From Verrucomicrobia bacterium UBA6354 (GTDB taxonomy: Bacteria; Verrucomicrobiota; Kiritimatiellia; RFP12; UBA1067), in NCBI GenBank assembly GCA_002440145.1, contig DJRS01000125.1:1-7931 (forward strand): DNA of 7,931 bases, given 5' to 3'. Under the pieces are notes generated by a model. It was not told the DNA's origin. It made no database searches and saw nothing but the letters and a program-made list of their open reading frames with translations. Every line of letters starts with the position of its first letter. Position 1 is the first letter of the stretch. The translations under genes and the position numbers were made by a program. Positions 1 through 6,926 of the stretch are shown here, piece after piece.

Positions 1-250
1 AATTCCGTCTGTTCGTGGCGTCGCGTTGCTCCGGAACCGCCAAGCGGCGCCAAAGATCGGCATCCGGTCTTTGGCGGCGATTCTCGAGGCCGGACAAAAG
101 CTCAGAGGGGCGTTCGGATGGTTCCTTGACAGTACGCCGTTCCTGGCTTCGCGGCACGTACCGCCCACTGTCCCTGGCGGTTCGGCTCCGCGTGGAATTC
201 TTGGCTGTGCGGGGCTTCTCTGCGCGGTCTGCATCTTCCGTGAGATTCAT
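1..250 (-). CDS. Partial hypothetical protein, Arg/Glu-rich (runs off left edge)
   Basis: A minus-strand frame stays open from a stop at 305-307 to the left edge. I place the start at ATG 250 (MNLTEDADRAEKPRTAKNST...), giving 83 residues before the edge. TTG at 271 is an alternative, preceded by AGGGGA at short spacing. Composition is strongly hydrophilic: Arg, Glu, Asp, Ser and Thr are well mixed, with few hydrophobic residues and no membrane segment. It could be the disordered N-terminal region of a larger nucleic-acid-binding or regulatory protein, but I recognise no domain. Arg codons AGG, AGA and CGA are more frequent than in the operon to the right. The competing plus-strand frames here have poorer, Ser/Arg-only composition. 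The frame could still be chance, so confidence is low to moderate. Confidence 0.4.
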   Translation of the reverse strand, partial: MNLTEDADRAEKPRTAKNSTRSRTARDSGRYVPRSQERRTVKEPSERPSELLSGLENRRQRPDADLWRRLAVPEQRDATNRRN

Positions 251-290
251 TTCATCCAAGAGCCGCCGCAAAGATCCCCTGAGTTTATCC

Positions 291-316
291 TTGGCAAGGC
301 AGTTTCAGACTGCCAA
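291..316. repeat. Nested inverted repeat with two exclusive pairings
   Basis: GGCAGT at 298-303 pairs with ACTGCC at 309-314 around the loop TTCAG. Overlapping this, TTGGCA at 291-296 pairs with TGCCAA at 311-316. Both pairings use 311-314, so they exclude each other. The site lies just upstream of the possible starts of the leftward frame and could be an operator or part of its leader. It lacks a T-run on either side and is not a canonical terminator. Confidence 0.4.
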
Positions 317-326
317 AAAGGGTATG

Positions 327-355
327 TTGCATAATGAGCCTCAGAATGCTATCAT
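327..355 (+). promoter_or_regulatory. Candidate sigma-70-type promoter for a short transcript
   Basis: TTGCAT at 327-332 (3 of 6 match to TTGACA) is followed after 17 bp by TATCAT at 350-355 (5 of 6 match to TATAAT). Transcription would begin near 362. No open reading frame of note follows before the terminator at 448-483. The -35 match is weak, and the site is proposed mainly because something must feed that terminator. Confidence 0.3.
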
Positions 356-361
356 ATATGG

Positions 362-483
362 CGAAGTTGTGCGGTACTGGAGTATGGCGAGTTTTTCTTG
401 TCGCGCGAAGGTCTCGTGCAATCTTATCACAACACTTGTCTTCCCCTGTCCCTAGGTGTGTTTAATCACCGGGGACTTTTTTT
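362..483 (+). ncRNA. Candidate small RNA of about 120 nt, unknown family
   Basis: The stretch between the candidate promoter at 327-355 and the terminator at 448-483 is AT-richer than the genes around it and has no credible coding frame. A transcript from about 362 would be about 120 nt and end in the terminator hairpin. I compared it by eye with 5S rRNA, 6S RNA, SRP RNA, tmRNA and RNase P RNA and saw no diagnostic core of any. An alternative is that the terminator ends a longer transcript entering from left of the window, opposite to the leftward frame. Confidence 0.25.
448..483 (+). terminator. Rho-independent terminator upstream of lysA
   Basis: GTCCC (448-452) pairs with GGGAC (472-476). 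GGTG (455-458) pairs with CACC (467-470). A small TA/G internal mismatch separates the two helices, and the loop is eight bases. Seven T residues (477-483) follow directly. The T-run is only on the plus-strand exit, so it acts rightward. It insulates lysA from upstream transcription. Confidence 0.8.
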
Positions 484-497
484 ATCTTAAAGTTTTC

Positions 498-525
498 TCC
501 ACATGCCCTGAAAATATGGTATAAT
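498..525 (+). promoter_or_regulatory. lysA operon promoter with extended -10
   Basis: A perfect TATAAT lies at 520-525. TG at 517-518, one base upstream, makes an extended -10 (TGGTATAAT). A partial -35, TCCACA at 498-503 (4 of 6), lies 16 bp away. Transcription should start near 532, giving a leader of only about 20 nt before the lysA ATG. That is too short for a lysine riboswitch, and none is seen. The promoter directly follows the terminator, so the operon appears independently transcribed. Confidence 0.7.
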
Positions 526-542
526 AATGTCCATGTTTTGCC

Positions 543-550
543 AAGGAGAA
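543..550 (+). promoter_or_regulatory. Shine-Dalgarno that fixes the lysA start
   Basis: AAGGAGAA at 543-550 is a near-ideal ribosome binding site. It lies 2-5 bases before ATG 553 depending on the pairing register. A TTG at 538 in the same frame would put this site inside the gene, so ATG 553 is the better start. Confidence 0.75.
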
Positions 551-552
551 CC

Positions 553-1830
553 ATGAGAACGCTTCCGTTTGATAGGAATAAGCTAGAAGAAATCGCCAAG
601 AGCTGTCCAACGCCGTTTCATATCTACGATGCGCGCGCCATACGCGAGAATGCGCGGCGCCTGAAGAAGGCGTTTGCCTGGAACAAAGGGTTCCGCGAAT
701 ATTTCGCCGTCAAAGCGACGCCCAATCCGCACATCATGAAACTGCTGAAGGACGAGTTCGGCTTCGGCAGCGACTGTTCGTCCATGCCCGAGCTTGTTCT
801 CGCGGAGAAAATCGGCAATACGGGCGACCGCATCATGTTCACCTCGAACGACACGCCGGCGGAAGAGTTCAGGAAAGCCTGGGAGCTCAAAGCGGTCGTC
901 AATCTCGACGACATCACGCATTGGGACTCCCTGTACGCCGCCATTCCCGGATTCGCCGCGGAGCTCGCGGCCGCCCCGCAGGAGCATGTTTTCTGCTGCC
1001 GCTACAATCCGGGTCCCCTGAAAGGCGGCAACGCGATCATCGGCAAGCCCGAGGAGGCCAAATACGGGATGACGCGCGAACAGCTTTTCGACTGCTACGC
1101 GCGGATGAAGGCGGCGGGGGCGACGCGTTTCGGGTTGCACACGATGGTCGCGTCGAATGAGCTGGATCCCGACTACATCGTCGACACGGCCAAACTCCTC
1201 TTCGCGCTCGCGGGCGACTTGCACGACAAGCTTGGAATCGACTTCGAGTTCGTCAACATCGGCGGCGGCATCGGCATCCCCTACCGTCCCGGGCAGAAAG
1301 CCATGGACCTGGCGCGCGTGGGCAAGGGAATACAGAACGCCTACGCGGAACTTGTCGAGGCGCGCGGACTCAAGCCGCTTGCGCTTTACATGGAATGCGG
1401 ACGCTGCATCACGGGGCCGTACGGCTACCTCGTTTCGCGTGTCCGCCACATCAAGAACACCTACCGGCTCTACGCGGGACTGGACGCGTGCATGGCCAAT
1501 CTCATGCGCCCGGCCCTGTACGGGGCCTATCACGAAATCGTCGTGCCCGGCAAGGAAAACGCGTCCGAGACGACGGTCTACGACGTGACGGGCTCTCTCT
1601 GCGAGAACAACGACAAGTTCGCGATCCAGCGCACGCTCCCCGTGCTGCAGCCCGGCGATCTCGTCGTGATTTGCGACGCGGGGGCGCACGGGCATGCGAT
1701 GGGCTTCCAGTACAACGGCAAGCTCCGGAGCGCGGAGCTTCTTCTGGAGGAGGACGGTTCCGTGCGGCAGATCCGCCGCGCCGAAACAATGGACGACTAC
1801 TTCGCGACGCTCGACTTCGATGGACTGTGA
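553..1830 (+). CDS. lysA: Diaminopimelate decarboxylase
   Basis: This PLP enzyme removes CO2 from meso-diaminopimelate to make L-lysine, the last step of the DAP pathway, in the cytoplasm. The 425-residue product matches the usual LysA length of about 410-430. It is a fold-III (alanine racemase-like) decarboxylase, with a TIM barrel at about residues 25-285 and a beta-domain beyond. K54 in FAVKATPNP is the expected PLP lysine. H196 lies in FGLHTM. GGGIGIPY at 237-244 is the glycine-rich phosphate-binding loop. ECGR at 281-284, LCENND at 349-354 and DAGAHG at 375-380 fill the positions of the classical EPGR, CESxD and GAY motifs. These variants resemble a LysA branch I recall from Clostridia and Bacteroidetes. 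It is the first gene of the operon, with its own promoter, and its last 11 bases overlap the U32 gene. Carboxynorspermidine or arginine decarboxylase are less likely from overall similarity. Confidence 0.93.
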   Translation: MRTLPFDRNKLEEIAKSCPTPFHIYDARAIRENARRLKKAFAWNKGFREYFAVKATPNPHIMKLLKDEFGFGSDCSSMPELVLAEKIGNTGDRIMFTSNDTPAEEFRKAWELKAVVNLDDITHWDSLYAAIPGFAAELAAAPQEHVFCCRYNPGPLKGGNAIIGKPEEAKYGMTREQLFDCYARMKAAGATRFGLHTMVASNELDPDYIVDTAKLLFALAGDLHDKLGIDFEFVNIGGGIGIPYRPGQKAMDLARVGKGIQNAYAELVEARGLKPLALYMECGRCITGPYGYLVSRVRHIKNTYRLYAGLDACMANLMRPALYGAYHEIVVPGKENASETTVYDVTGSLCENNDKFAIQRTLPVLQPGDLVVICDAGAHGHAMGFQYNGKLRSAELLLEEDGSVRQIRRAETMDDYFATLDFDGL

Positions 1831-4060
1831 ACTTCTTTCGCCGGCAGGCTCTTTCAAGACGGCGCTCGCGGCGTTCGGGGCGGGCGCGGACGCGGTCTAT
1901 TGCGGACTGACCGACTTTTCGGCGCGCAAGTTCGCCTCCAACTTTTCCCTGGACGAACTGCGCGCGCTCGTGCGGGTAGCCCGCGCCCGCGGACGAAAGG
2001 TGTACGTGGCGTTCAACACCGTTCTCGGCGAGGATGAACTGGACGCGGCGATCCCCGCGCTCGCCGAATTGGACGAAATAGGCCCCGATGCGCTGATCGT
2101 GCAGGACTTGGGCGTGGCGCGGCTGTGCCGGGAGCATTTTCCGCATTTGGCGCTGCATGCCTCCACGCAACTGGTCGCGCACAACCTGGAGGGCGTCCTG
2201 GCTCTCGGCGAGATGGGCTTTGCGCGCGTCGTTCTCGCGCGCGAACTGTCGCTGGACGAGATCTCCCATATCGCCAAACGGTGCGGAGCCGTCGAGCTCG
2301 AGTGCTTCATCCACGGCGCGCTGTGCTATTCGGTCTCGGGACTTTGCCTGTTCTCGGCCATGGAAAAGGGACGCAGCGGAAACCGCGGCCTGTGCGCCTA
2401 CTGCTGCCGCCTGCCGCATGCGGACGGCAAAGGGCATGCGTTGCATCCGTTTTCCATGAAAGACTTGCGCCTGGGCGAGGACGCCCGCAAGCTCGTCGAG
2501 GCGGGCGTGTGCTCGCTCAAGATTGAAGGGCGCATGAAAAACGAGCTGTATGTGGCGAGCGTGACGCGCTACTACCGGGAAATCCTGGATGGCGTCCCCG
2601 CCCCTTCGCGCAGGATTTCGCTTGCGGATCTGGAGACGGTCTTTTCGCGGCGGACGACGGAACTGCGGCTGACCCCCTCGAGCGCGGCGGAATCCCCGAT
2701 CGACGCGGAATCCCTCGGGCACCGCGGCACGCCCGTGGGCGTCGTCAAACGCATCACGCGGGATCGCGAAGGGCGCCGTTGGCTGCGCTTCCACACGGCG
2801 CGCGCCCTGGAGAAGCACGACGGTCTGCAGTTCGACGCGCCCGACGGCGGCAAGCCGGCGGGCTTCGGGATCGCCGAACTGCGCACGGCCTTTTCGCGCA
2901 CGCCCGTTTTCGAAGTCCCGTCGGGCAGCGACGTGGAAGTCCGGCTCCCAGACGGCAAGGAGGGCGACCCGCTGGGCGATTTCTCCTTCCTGCGGCCGGG
3001 CGACACGGTCTATTGCTCGATGTCCAATGCGGTCAAACGCCAATTTCCCGTTCCGTCCGTGCGCATGGGCGACTATCCGGGGCTTTTGGACGTCTCGCTC
3101 GCGGTTTCCATCTCCCCGGACCGCGTGTCCGTCCGGGGGCGGTGGCGCGACGTGTCGGCGGAAGTCGCGCATGCGGGGACGTTCGGCCCGGCAAACCATC
3201 CGGAGAAGACCTGTGACGCGGTCGTGGCGGCATTCGGCAAGTCCGCCGAGAAAAACTATCGTCCCGTGAAAGTGGACGTCTTGGATCCGGATCGTCTTTT
3301 CGTGCCGATGGGGATTTTGAACGAGTTGCGCCGCGATCTCTATGCGGCGCTCGACGAAAAACGCCTGGCCGCGCGCGAAGAGAAGATAGATGCGGTCCGC
3401 AGGAGTGGTCCGGACAGGGATTGGACTGCCTCCGCCGCGGCGGGTTCCGCGGCCCGGACGGTGAAAGTGCGGCTTGACCAGGCCGTCCCGGCGGGGGAGT
3501 GGTCCGAGACTGTCTATCTTCTCGACGCGGAAACCGCAAAAGAAGCCGAAGCGCGCAATCTGCCGCGCGAGACCACGCGTTTGGCGCTTCCCGTCTATGT
3601 TCCCGAACGGCAGTTCGCCCGGTTGCGCGTGGCGGTCAAGCATCTCGTCCGTCTGGGCTACGCGAAATGGGAGGCGTCCGACCTTGCGACTTTGCGGCTC
3701 TTGAAGGCGTGCGGAGTCACGGATATCTCGGCCGACTGGACGCTTTACGCGTTCAATGCGCAGGCGCTCGCGGAGCTGGAGGCACAGGGCGTCTCCGCAT
3801 TTGTGGCGAGCCCGGAGAATACGCGCGAGAATGCGCAGTTCCTGGCCGAAAGCGGCTATCCCGTGTCGTTCCTCCTGCAGCAGTCCACGCCGCTGTTCAT
3901 TTCGCTGACGCCGCCCGCGGCGCCGTTGGCGGAAGATTCGGGACTGGCCGTCTGCCGGCGCCAAGGCTTGTGGATCACGACCCGCCGCGCGCCGCGCACG
4001 TTCCAGCCGCCTTCCGGGGCGCCTGTGCGCGTGGATTTGAGCTGGGACGTCCCGCTATGA
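1820..4060 (+). CDS. U32-family protein, long RlhA/YdcP-type
   Basis: A 746-residue protein of the U32 family. Members once called collagenase-like peptidases include TrhP and RlhA, which drive tRNA uridine and 23S rRNA cytidine hydroxylation, and UbiU/UbiV. The family signature is at 161-179 (ECFIHGALCYSVSGLCLFS), followed by SGNRGLCAYCCR at 186-197. C169, C176, C192 and C196 are the likely iron-sulfur ligands. HASTQ at 113-117, SMKDL at 212-216 and SLKIEGRMKN at 232-241 are further family blocks. The C-terminal half fits the DUF3656 region plus a second barrel-like segment with SADWTLYAFNAQAL near residue 638. RlhA is the nearest known type, but it is about 650 residues, so this copy is longer and the substrate is inferred only. 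I chose ATG 1820, which overlaps the lysA end by 11 bp. A longer upstream frame is just the lysA shadow. No clear Shine-Dalgarno is seen, so translation is probably coupled to lysA. Confidence 0.88.
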   Translation: MDCELLSPAGSFKTALAAFGAGADAVYCGLTDFSARKFASNFSLDELRALVRVARARGRKVYVAFNTVLGEDELDAAIPALAELDEIGPDALIVQDLGVARLCREHFPHLALHASTQLVAHNLEGVLALGEMGFARVVLARELSLDEISHIAKRCGAVELECFIHGALCYSVSGLCLFSAMEKGRSGNRGLCAYCCRLPHADGKGHALHPFSMKDLRLGEDARKLVEAGVCSLKIEGRMKNELYVASVTRYYREILDGVPAPSRRISLADLETVFSRRTTELRLTPSSAAESPIDAESLGHRGTPVGVVKRITRDREGRRWLRFHTARALEKHDGLQFDAPDGGKPAGFGIAELRTAFSRTPVFEVPSGSDVEVRLPDGKEGDPLGDFSFLRPGDTVYCSMSNAVKRQFPVPSVRMGDYPGLLDVSLAVSISPDRVSVRGRWRDVSAEVAHAGTFGPANHPEKTCDAVVAAFGKSAEKNYRPVKVDVLDPDRLFVPMGILNELRRDLYAALDEKRLAAREEKIDAVRRSGPDRDWTASAAAGSAARTVKVRLDQAVPAGEWSETVYLLDAETAKEAEARNLPRETTRLALPVYVPERQFARLRVAVKHLVRLGYAKWEASDLATLRLLKACGVTDISADWTLYAFNAQALAELEAQGVSAFVASPENTRENAQFLAESGYPVSFLLQQSTPLFISLTPPAAPLAEDSGLAVCRRQGLWITTRRAPRTFQPPSGAPVRVDLSWDVPL

Positions 4061-5748
4061 TAGGGCGCGTGTTGCGAAAACTGGCGAAAATCGCGTGGTT
4101 TCTGCCGGGTTTCCTGCTGTGGGCGAGCTTTCCGCCCATGGGAGAGGCGGGGGATTGCCTTTTTGCGCTTGCGCCGCTCCTCTGGGTCGCCCGGCGCAAA
4201 TCGCCGCGGAAAGCCTTTCGCTTGTGGTTTGCGAACGGACTGCTTTTCTGGATCGCCACGCTTGTCTGGATGCCGGCCATCGTCAAGAACGGCGGTCCGT
4301 GGCCGCTCGTCGTTTTGGGCTGGTTCGGGCTCGCCGCCTATTGCGCTCTCTACTTCGGGGCGTTCGGCTGGCTTGCGTCGCGCGCCTGGATGTGGGCGGC
4401 GGGCGAAGGCGATTTGGACTATCCCTCGGCCGGGCGGCTCTACCTGCGCCGTCTGCTCGTACTTCTCCTTGTGGAACCCGTCCTTTGGGCGGGGCTCGAG
4501 TGGGTGCGCGGCAATTTCCTGGGCGGCTTCGCCTGGAACCAGCTGGGCGCCGCGCTGGCCCAGACGGGTTTCGGCGCACCCGCTTCCCTGGGCGGCGTGG
4601 CGCTTCTGGGCGCGCTGGTTCTGCTGGTAAACGGGACTTTCGCCTCGATAGCGGAGCGCATGTGGCGTCCGGCGCCCCTGGACGTGCCGCGGACCGTGCG
4701 GTTCGTGGAGACGCTCCTGCCGCTCCTTCTGGTCTGGGGCGTCTATGCGGCGACGGCGAAATGCCGGCCCTGGACCGACCCGGACAGGCGCGTTCCTCTT
4801 TCCGTCGGGGTGGTCCAGCGCAATTTCCCCTGCGTCTTCCGTGCGGCGGAGGAGAATCCGGCGAAGATCTACCAGGAACTCCTCGCGTCTTTGCGTCCCT
4901 TTTCATGCGACTTGCTGGTCCTGCCCGAAAGCGCCCTGGCGGAATGGGGCCCCGTGGGCGGGCGCGGCGCGCAGGCTTTCGCCGCCTGGGCGCTGGACAA
5001 GGCCGGAGCCCAGGCGCTTGTGGCGGGGGGCGAACGCCGCGAAGATTCCGCCCTGTACAATTCCGCTGCGCTTTACCGGCGGAATCCTGCCCAGGCGGGC
5101 AGCGTGGAGCTCTCGGTCTACGACAAGGTGCATCTGGTCCCGTTCGGGGAGTACATTCCCGGGGACAAGGTCTGGCCCTTCCTGCAACGGTTTGCGCCGG
5201 TCGGCAGTTGCACGCCGGGAACCCTGCGGCTGTTGGAGTTGAAGAGCGATCGCGGCACGTTCCCCTTCGGCGTCGCCATCTGCTACGAGGACACGGATGC
5301 CGCGCTTGTGCGGGAACAAGTCCGCCGCGGGGCGCGCTTTCTGGTGTTCATCACGAACGACAGCTGGTTTTCGCGCTCCGTCGAGCCGGTCCAGCATGCC
5401 TGGCAAAGCGTGGTGCGTGCGCTCGAAACGGGGCGACCCGTCGTGCGGACGGGGAATTCGGGGGTCTCCGGCTTCATCCTGCCAAACGGATCCGCCCATT
5501 GGCTGGCGGACGGCGACGGAACGCCCCTCGTGGACGAACGCGGCGTGCAGGCGGAGCGTCTTTTTGTGGACGAAGAGCCTGTCGACACGGTTTATGTGCG
5601 TTTCGGCGACGGACCGCTTCTCGTGCTGTTCGGCGGCATCCTGCTGGCGATGCTGGCCACCCGGCTCGCGAACGGTCGCAAGGTGCGCCGCGCTCTTGCG
5701 AAAACGATTGAAAACAATGAAAATATCGCTGATAACGGCCTGTTATAA
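4057..5748 (+). CDS. lnt: Apolipoprotein N-acyltransferase
   Basis: Lnt transfers an acyl chain from phospholipid to the N-terminal cysteine of outer-membrane and periplasmic lipoproteins. It is the last step of lipoprotein maturation after Lgt and LspA, and it acts on the periplasmic face of the inner membrane. The 563-residue product has several hydrophobic segments in residues 1-235, then a nitrilase-like domain at about 247-510, then a C-terminal helix (about 518-535). The catalytic Glu-Lys-Cys triad is present: E291 in VLPES, K357 in YDKVHLVPFGEY and C409 in AICYEDT. E365 in PFGEY and the NDSWF block at 434-438 also match the family. The start ATG overlaps the previous stop as ATGA. The product is somewhat longer than E. 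coli Lnt (512 residues), partly from the basic tail after the last helix, which overlaps the next gene. No odd or missing key residue was seen. Confidence 0.95.
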   Translation: MIGRVLRKLAKIAWFLPGFLLWASFPPMGEAGDCLFALAPLLWVARRKSPRKAFRLWFANGLLFWIATLVWMPAIVKNGGPWPLVVLGWFGLAAYCALYFGAFGWLASRAWMWAAGEGDLDYPSAGRLYLRRLLVLLLVEPVLWAGLEWVRGNFLGGFAWNQLGAALAQTGFGAPASLGGVALLGALVLLVNGTFASIAERMWRPAPLDVPRTVRFVETLLPLLLVWGVYAATAKCRPWTDPDRRVPLSVGVVQRNFPCVFRAAEENPAKIYQELLASLRPFSCDLLVLPESALAEWGPVGGRGAQAFAAWALDKAGAQALVAGGERREDSALYNSAALYRRNPAQAGSVELSVYDKVHLVPFGEYIPGDKVWPFLQRFAPVGSCTPGTLRLLELKSDRGTFPFGVAICYEDTDAALVREQVRRGARFLVFITNDSWFSRSVEPVQHAWQSVVRALETGRPVVRTGNSGVSGFILPNGSAHWLADGDGTPLVDERGVQAERLFVDEEPVDTVYVRFGDGPLLVLFGGILLAMLATRLANGRKVRRALAKTIENNENIADNGLL

Positions 5749-6493
5749 CGCCGAGCGGACGATTGGGGACACGCTCGCAAGCGTGGCGCGGCAGAAGGGG
5801 GTGGCGATCGAGTACCTCGTCATGGACGGCGGCTCGACGGACGGAACCCTCGCCAAAATCGCCGCCTTCATCGCCGGGGAAGCGCGGCGGAATCCGCAGC
5901 TGGAAGTCCGTTGGCAAAGCGAACGCGACAAGGGGATGTACGACGCCCTCAACAAGGGAATCGCGCGTGCGACGGGGGATGTCGTCGGCATTTTGAACGC
6001 GGACGACGTTCTCGCCGACGCGGATACGCTCGCCGCGCTCGCCGCGGCGTTCGGGCCGGGGGTTGACGCGGTGTACGCGGACGTCCGCTTCGTGCGCGCA
6101 TTGGGCGGGCCGACGGTGCGCTACTGCTCGGCGCGGCGTTTCCGTCCATGGATGTTCCGGTTTGCCGTGATGGTGCCGCATCCGAGTTTCTATTGCCGCC
6201 GGGAACTCTTCGCGCGCTACGGCGGCTATTCCCTGGATTACCGCATATGTTCCGATTTCGAGCTTGTCATGCGTTATATGTGGAAATACCGGATCCGGAC
6301 GCGCTATTTGCCGCGGTGCGTGGTGGTCATGCGGATGGGCGGGATGTCCACGGCGGGAATCAAGAGCAATATCGAGATCAACCGTGAGGACTTGCAGGCC
6401 TTGCGGGCGAACGGCTATTGGAGTACGCTGCCCCTCATCTATACGAAATATTTCTTCAAGATTTGGGGATTCGTCTTCCGTTCCATGCGCTAG
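5717..6493 (+). CDS. Family 2 glycosyltransferase (WcaA/WcaE-like)
   Basis: A 258-residue GT-A fold glycosyltransferase, probably moving a sugar from a nucleotide donor onto a lipid-linked or surface glycan at the cytoplasmic membrane face. The N-terminus ISLITACYNAERTI is typical. MDGGSTDGT at 36-44 and NADD at 94-97 (the DXD-type metal and nucleotide site) follow. HPSFY at 155-159, SDFELVMRY at 179-187 and GGMST at 208-212 match the small WcaE-like subgroup, where the late S/T-rich block follows the acceptor region. No transmembrane segment is clear, though the C-terminus is aromatic and basic. ATG 5717 gives a 32-bp overlap with lnt and starts with the conserved beta-strand, so a later start is unlikely. 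No good Shine-Dalgarno is visible, which suggests coupling to lnt. Donor and acceptor cannot be named from sequence. Confidence 0.9.
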   Translation: MKISLITACYNAERTIGDTLASVARQKGVAIEYLVMDGGSTDGTLAKIAAFIAGEARRNPQLEVRWQSERDKGMYDALNKGIARATGDVVGILNADDVLADADTLAALAAAFGPGVDAVYADVRFVRALGGPTVRYCSARRFRPWMFRFAVMVPHPSFYCRRELFARYGGYSLDYRICSDFELVMRYMWKYRIRTRYLPRCVVVMRMGGMSTAGIKSNIEINREDLQALRANGYWSTLPLIYTKYFFKIWGFVFRSMR

Positions 6494-6926
6494 CGGAAAC
6501 CTCCGCCGTCATAAAGCAGTAGATGCAGAAGGTTTGGGGACGACCCTCCTTCATGTGGCAGGGGAGTGTCGCACCCCCTCCCCTACCCTAAGAGAGGAAA
6601 GATGATATTTGCTTCGCCCGCCGGGTGGCGGGAGGAATGTGCAAAGCCGCTGGGCGAAGCGGAGAAAGGTCGCGAAGCGGCGTCGAAGCCGACCGCAAGG
6701 GCCCGCGCACAGCCTTTTGTTGCTCCTCGGAGTTTGTTCCCTGCGTCTCGATGTTCCTCCGCGTCCGTTTTCCGCGGCGTTTTCAGCCCGATTTTCGCCT
6801 CCAGAATCGCCCGTTTTTGGCTCCCAAAACACACCCCCCTCATGCGGTTTGAGGTTCGACGCGGCTAACATTTCGCCTATTTCGCCATTATTGGCTGAAA
6901 CCGTGCGGATACGGTCGCTTATCGGC
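6494..6926. other. Non-coding stretch with hairpins and short repeats
   Basis: I see no credible gene here. A weak hairpin, GCGGA/TCCGC (6493-6497 with 6502-6506), abuts the glycosyltransferase stop but has no T-run, so no intrinsic terminator closes the operon. GGGG...CCCC around GTG-TCG-CAC (6561-6578) forms another hairpin. From 6741 to about 6783 the DNA holds loosely repeated GCGTC/CCGCG units separated by T-rich bits. This is a kind of intergenic filler I associate with dispersed repeats, but I cannot prove it here. Open frames on the minus strand have odd composition and no recognisable motif. The stretch ends at the transposase fragment. Confidence 0.5.
6611..6660. repeat. Inverted repeat GCTTCGCCC / GGGCGAAGC with inner hairpin
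   Basis: GCTTCGCCC at 6611-6619 is perfectly complementary to GGGCGAAGC at 6652-6660, 32 bases apart. Overlapping the left arm, CCCGCC (6617-6622) and GGCGGG (6627-6632) form a six-bp hairpin with a GGGT loop. CGAAGCGG recurs at about 6655 and 6673, with a relative CGAAGCCG at about 6684. It could be a dispersed intergenic repeat or a folded RNA element. No T-run follows, so it is not a standard terminator. Confidence 0.45.

Noticed and set aside
15..455. Plus-strand open frame of 146 codons from GTG 15
   Set aside because: Ser/Arg-rich, no ribosome site, and it runs into the terminator stem. The opposite strand reads more like protein.
362..483. 5S rRNA, SRP RNA, 6S RNA, tmRNA or RNase P RNA
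   Set aside because: The size suits some of these, but none of their conserved core sequences could be found on either strand.
583..1857. Long minus-strand open frame opposite lysA
   Set aside because: It is an antisense by-product of high-GC codon bias. The plus strand has all LysA motifs.
1502..3964. 820-codon minus-strand frame opposite the U32 gene
   Set aside because: Arg/His/Ala-rich shadow with no domain, fully covered by the real U32 gene.
4095..5711. Second plus-strand frame inside lnt
   Set aside because: Frame shadow. Only the frame from 4057 carries the Glu-Lys-Cys triad.
6493..6506. Terminator for the four-gene operon
   Set aside because: The GCGGA/TCCGC stem is short and is not followed by a T-run.
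6583..6843. 86-codon minus-strand frame in the spacer
   Set aside because: Mixed composition with no ribosome site or motif, and it passes through the inverted repeats. Most likely chance.
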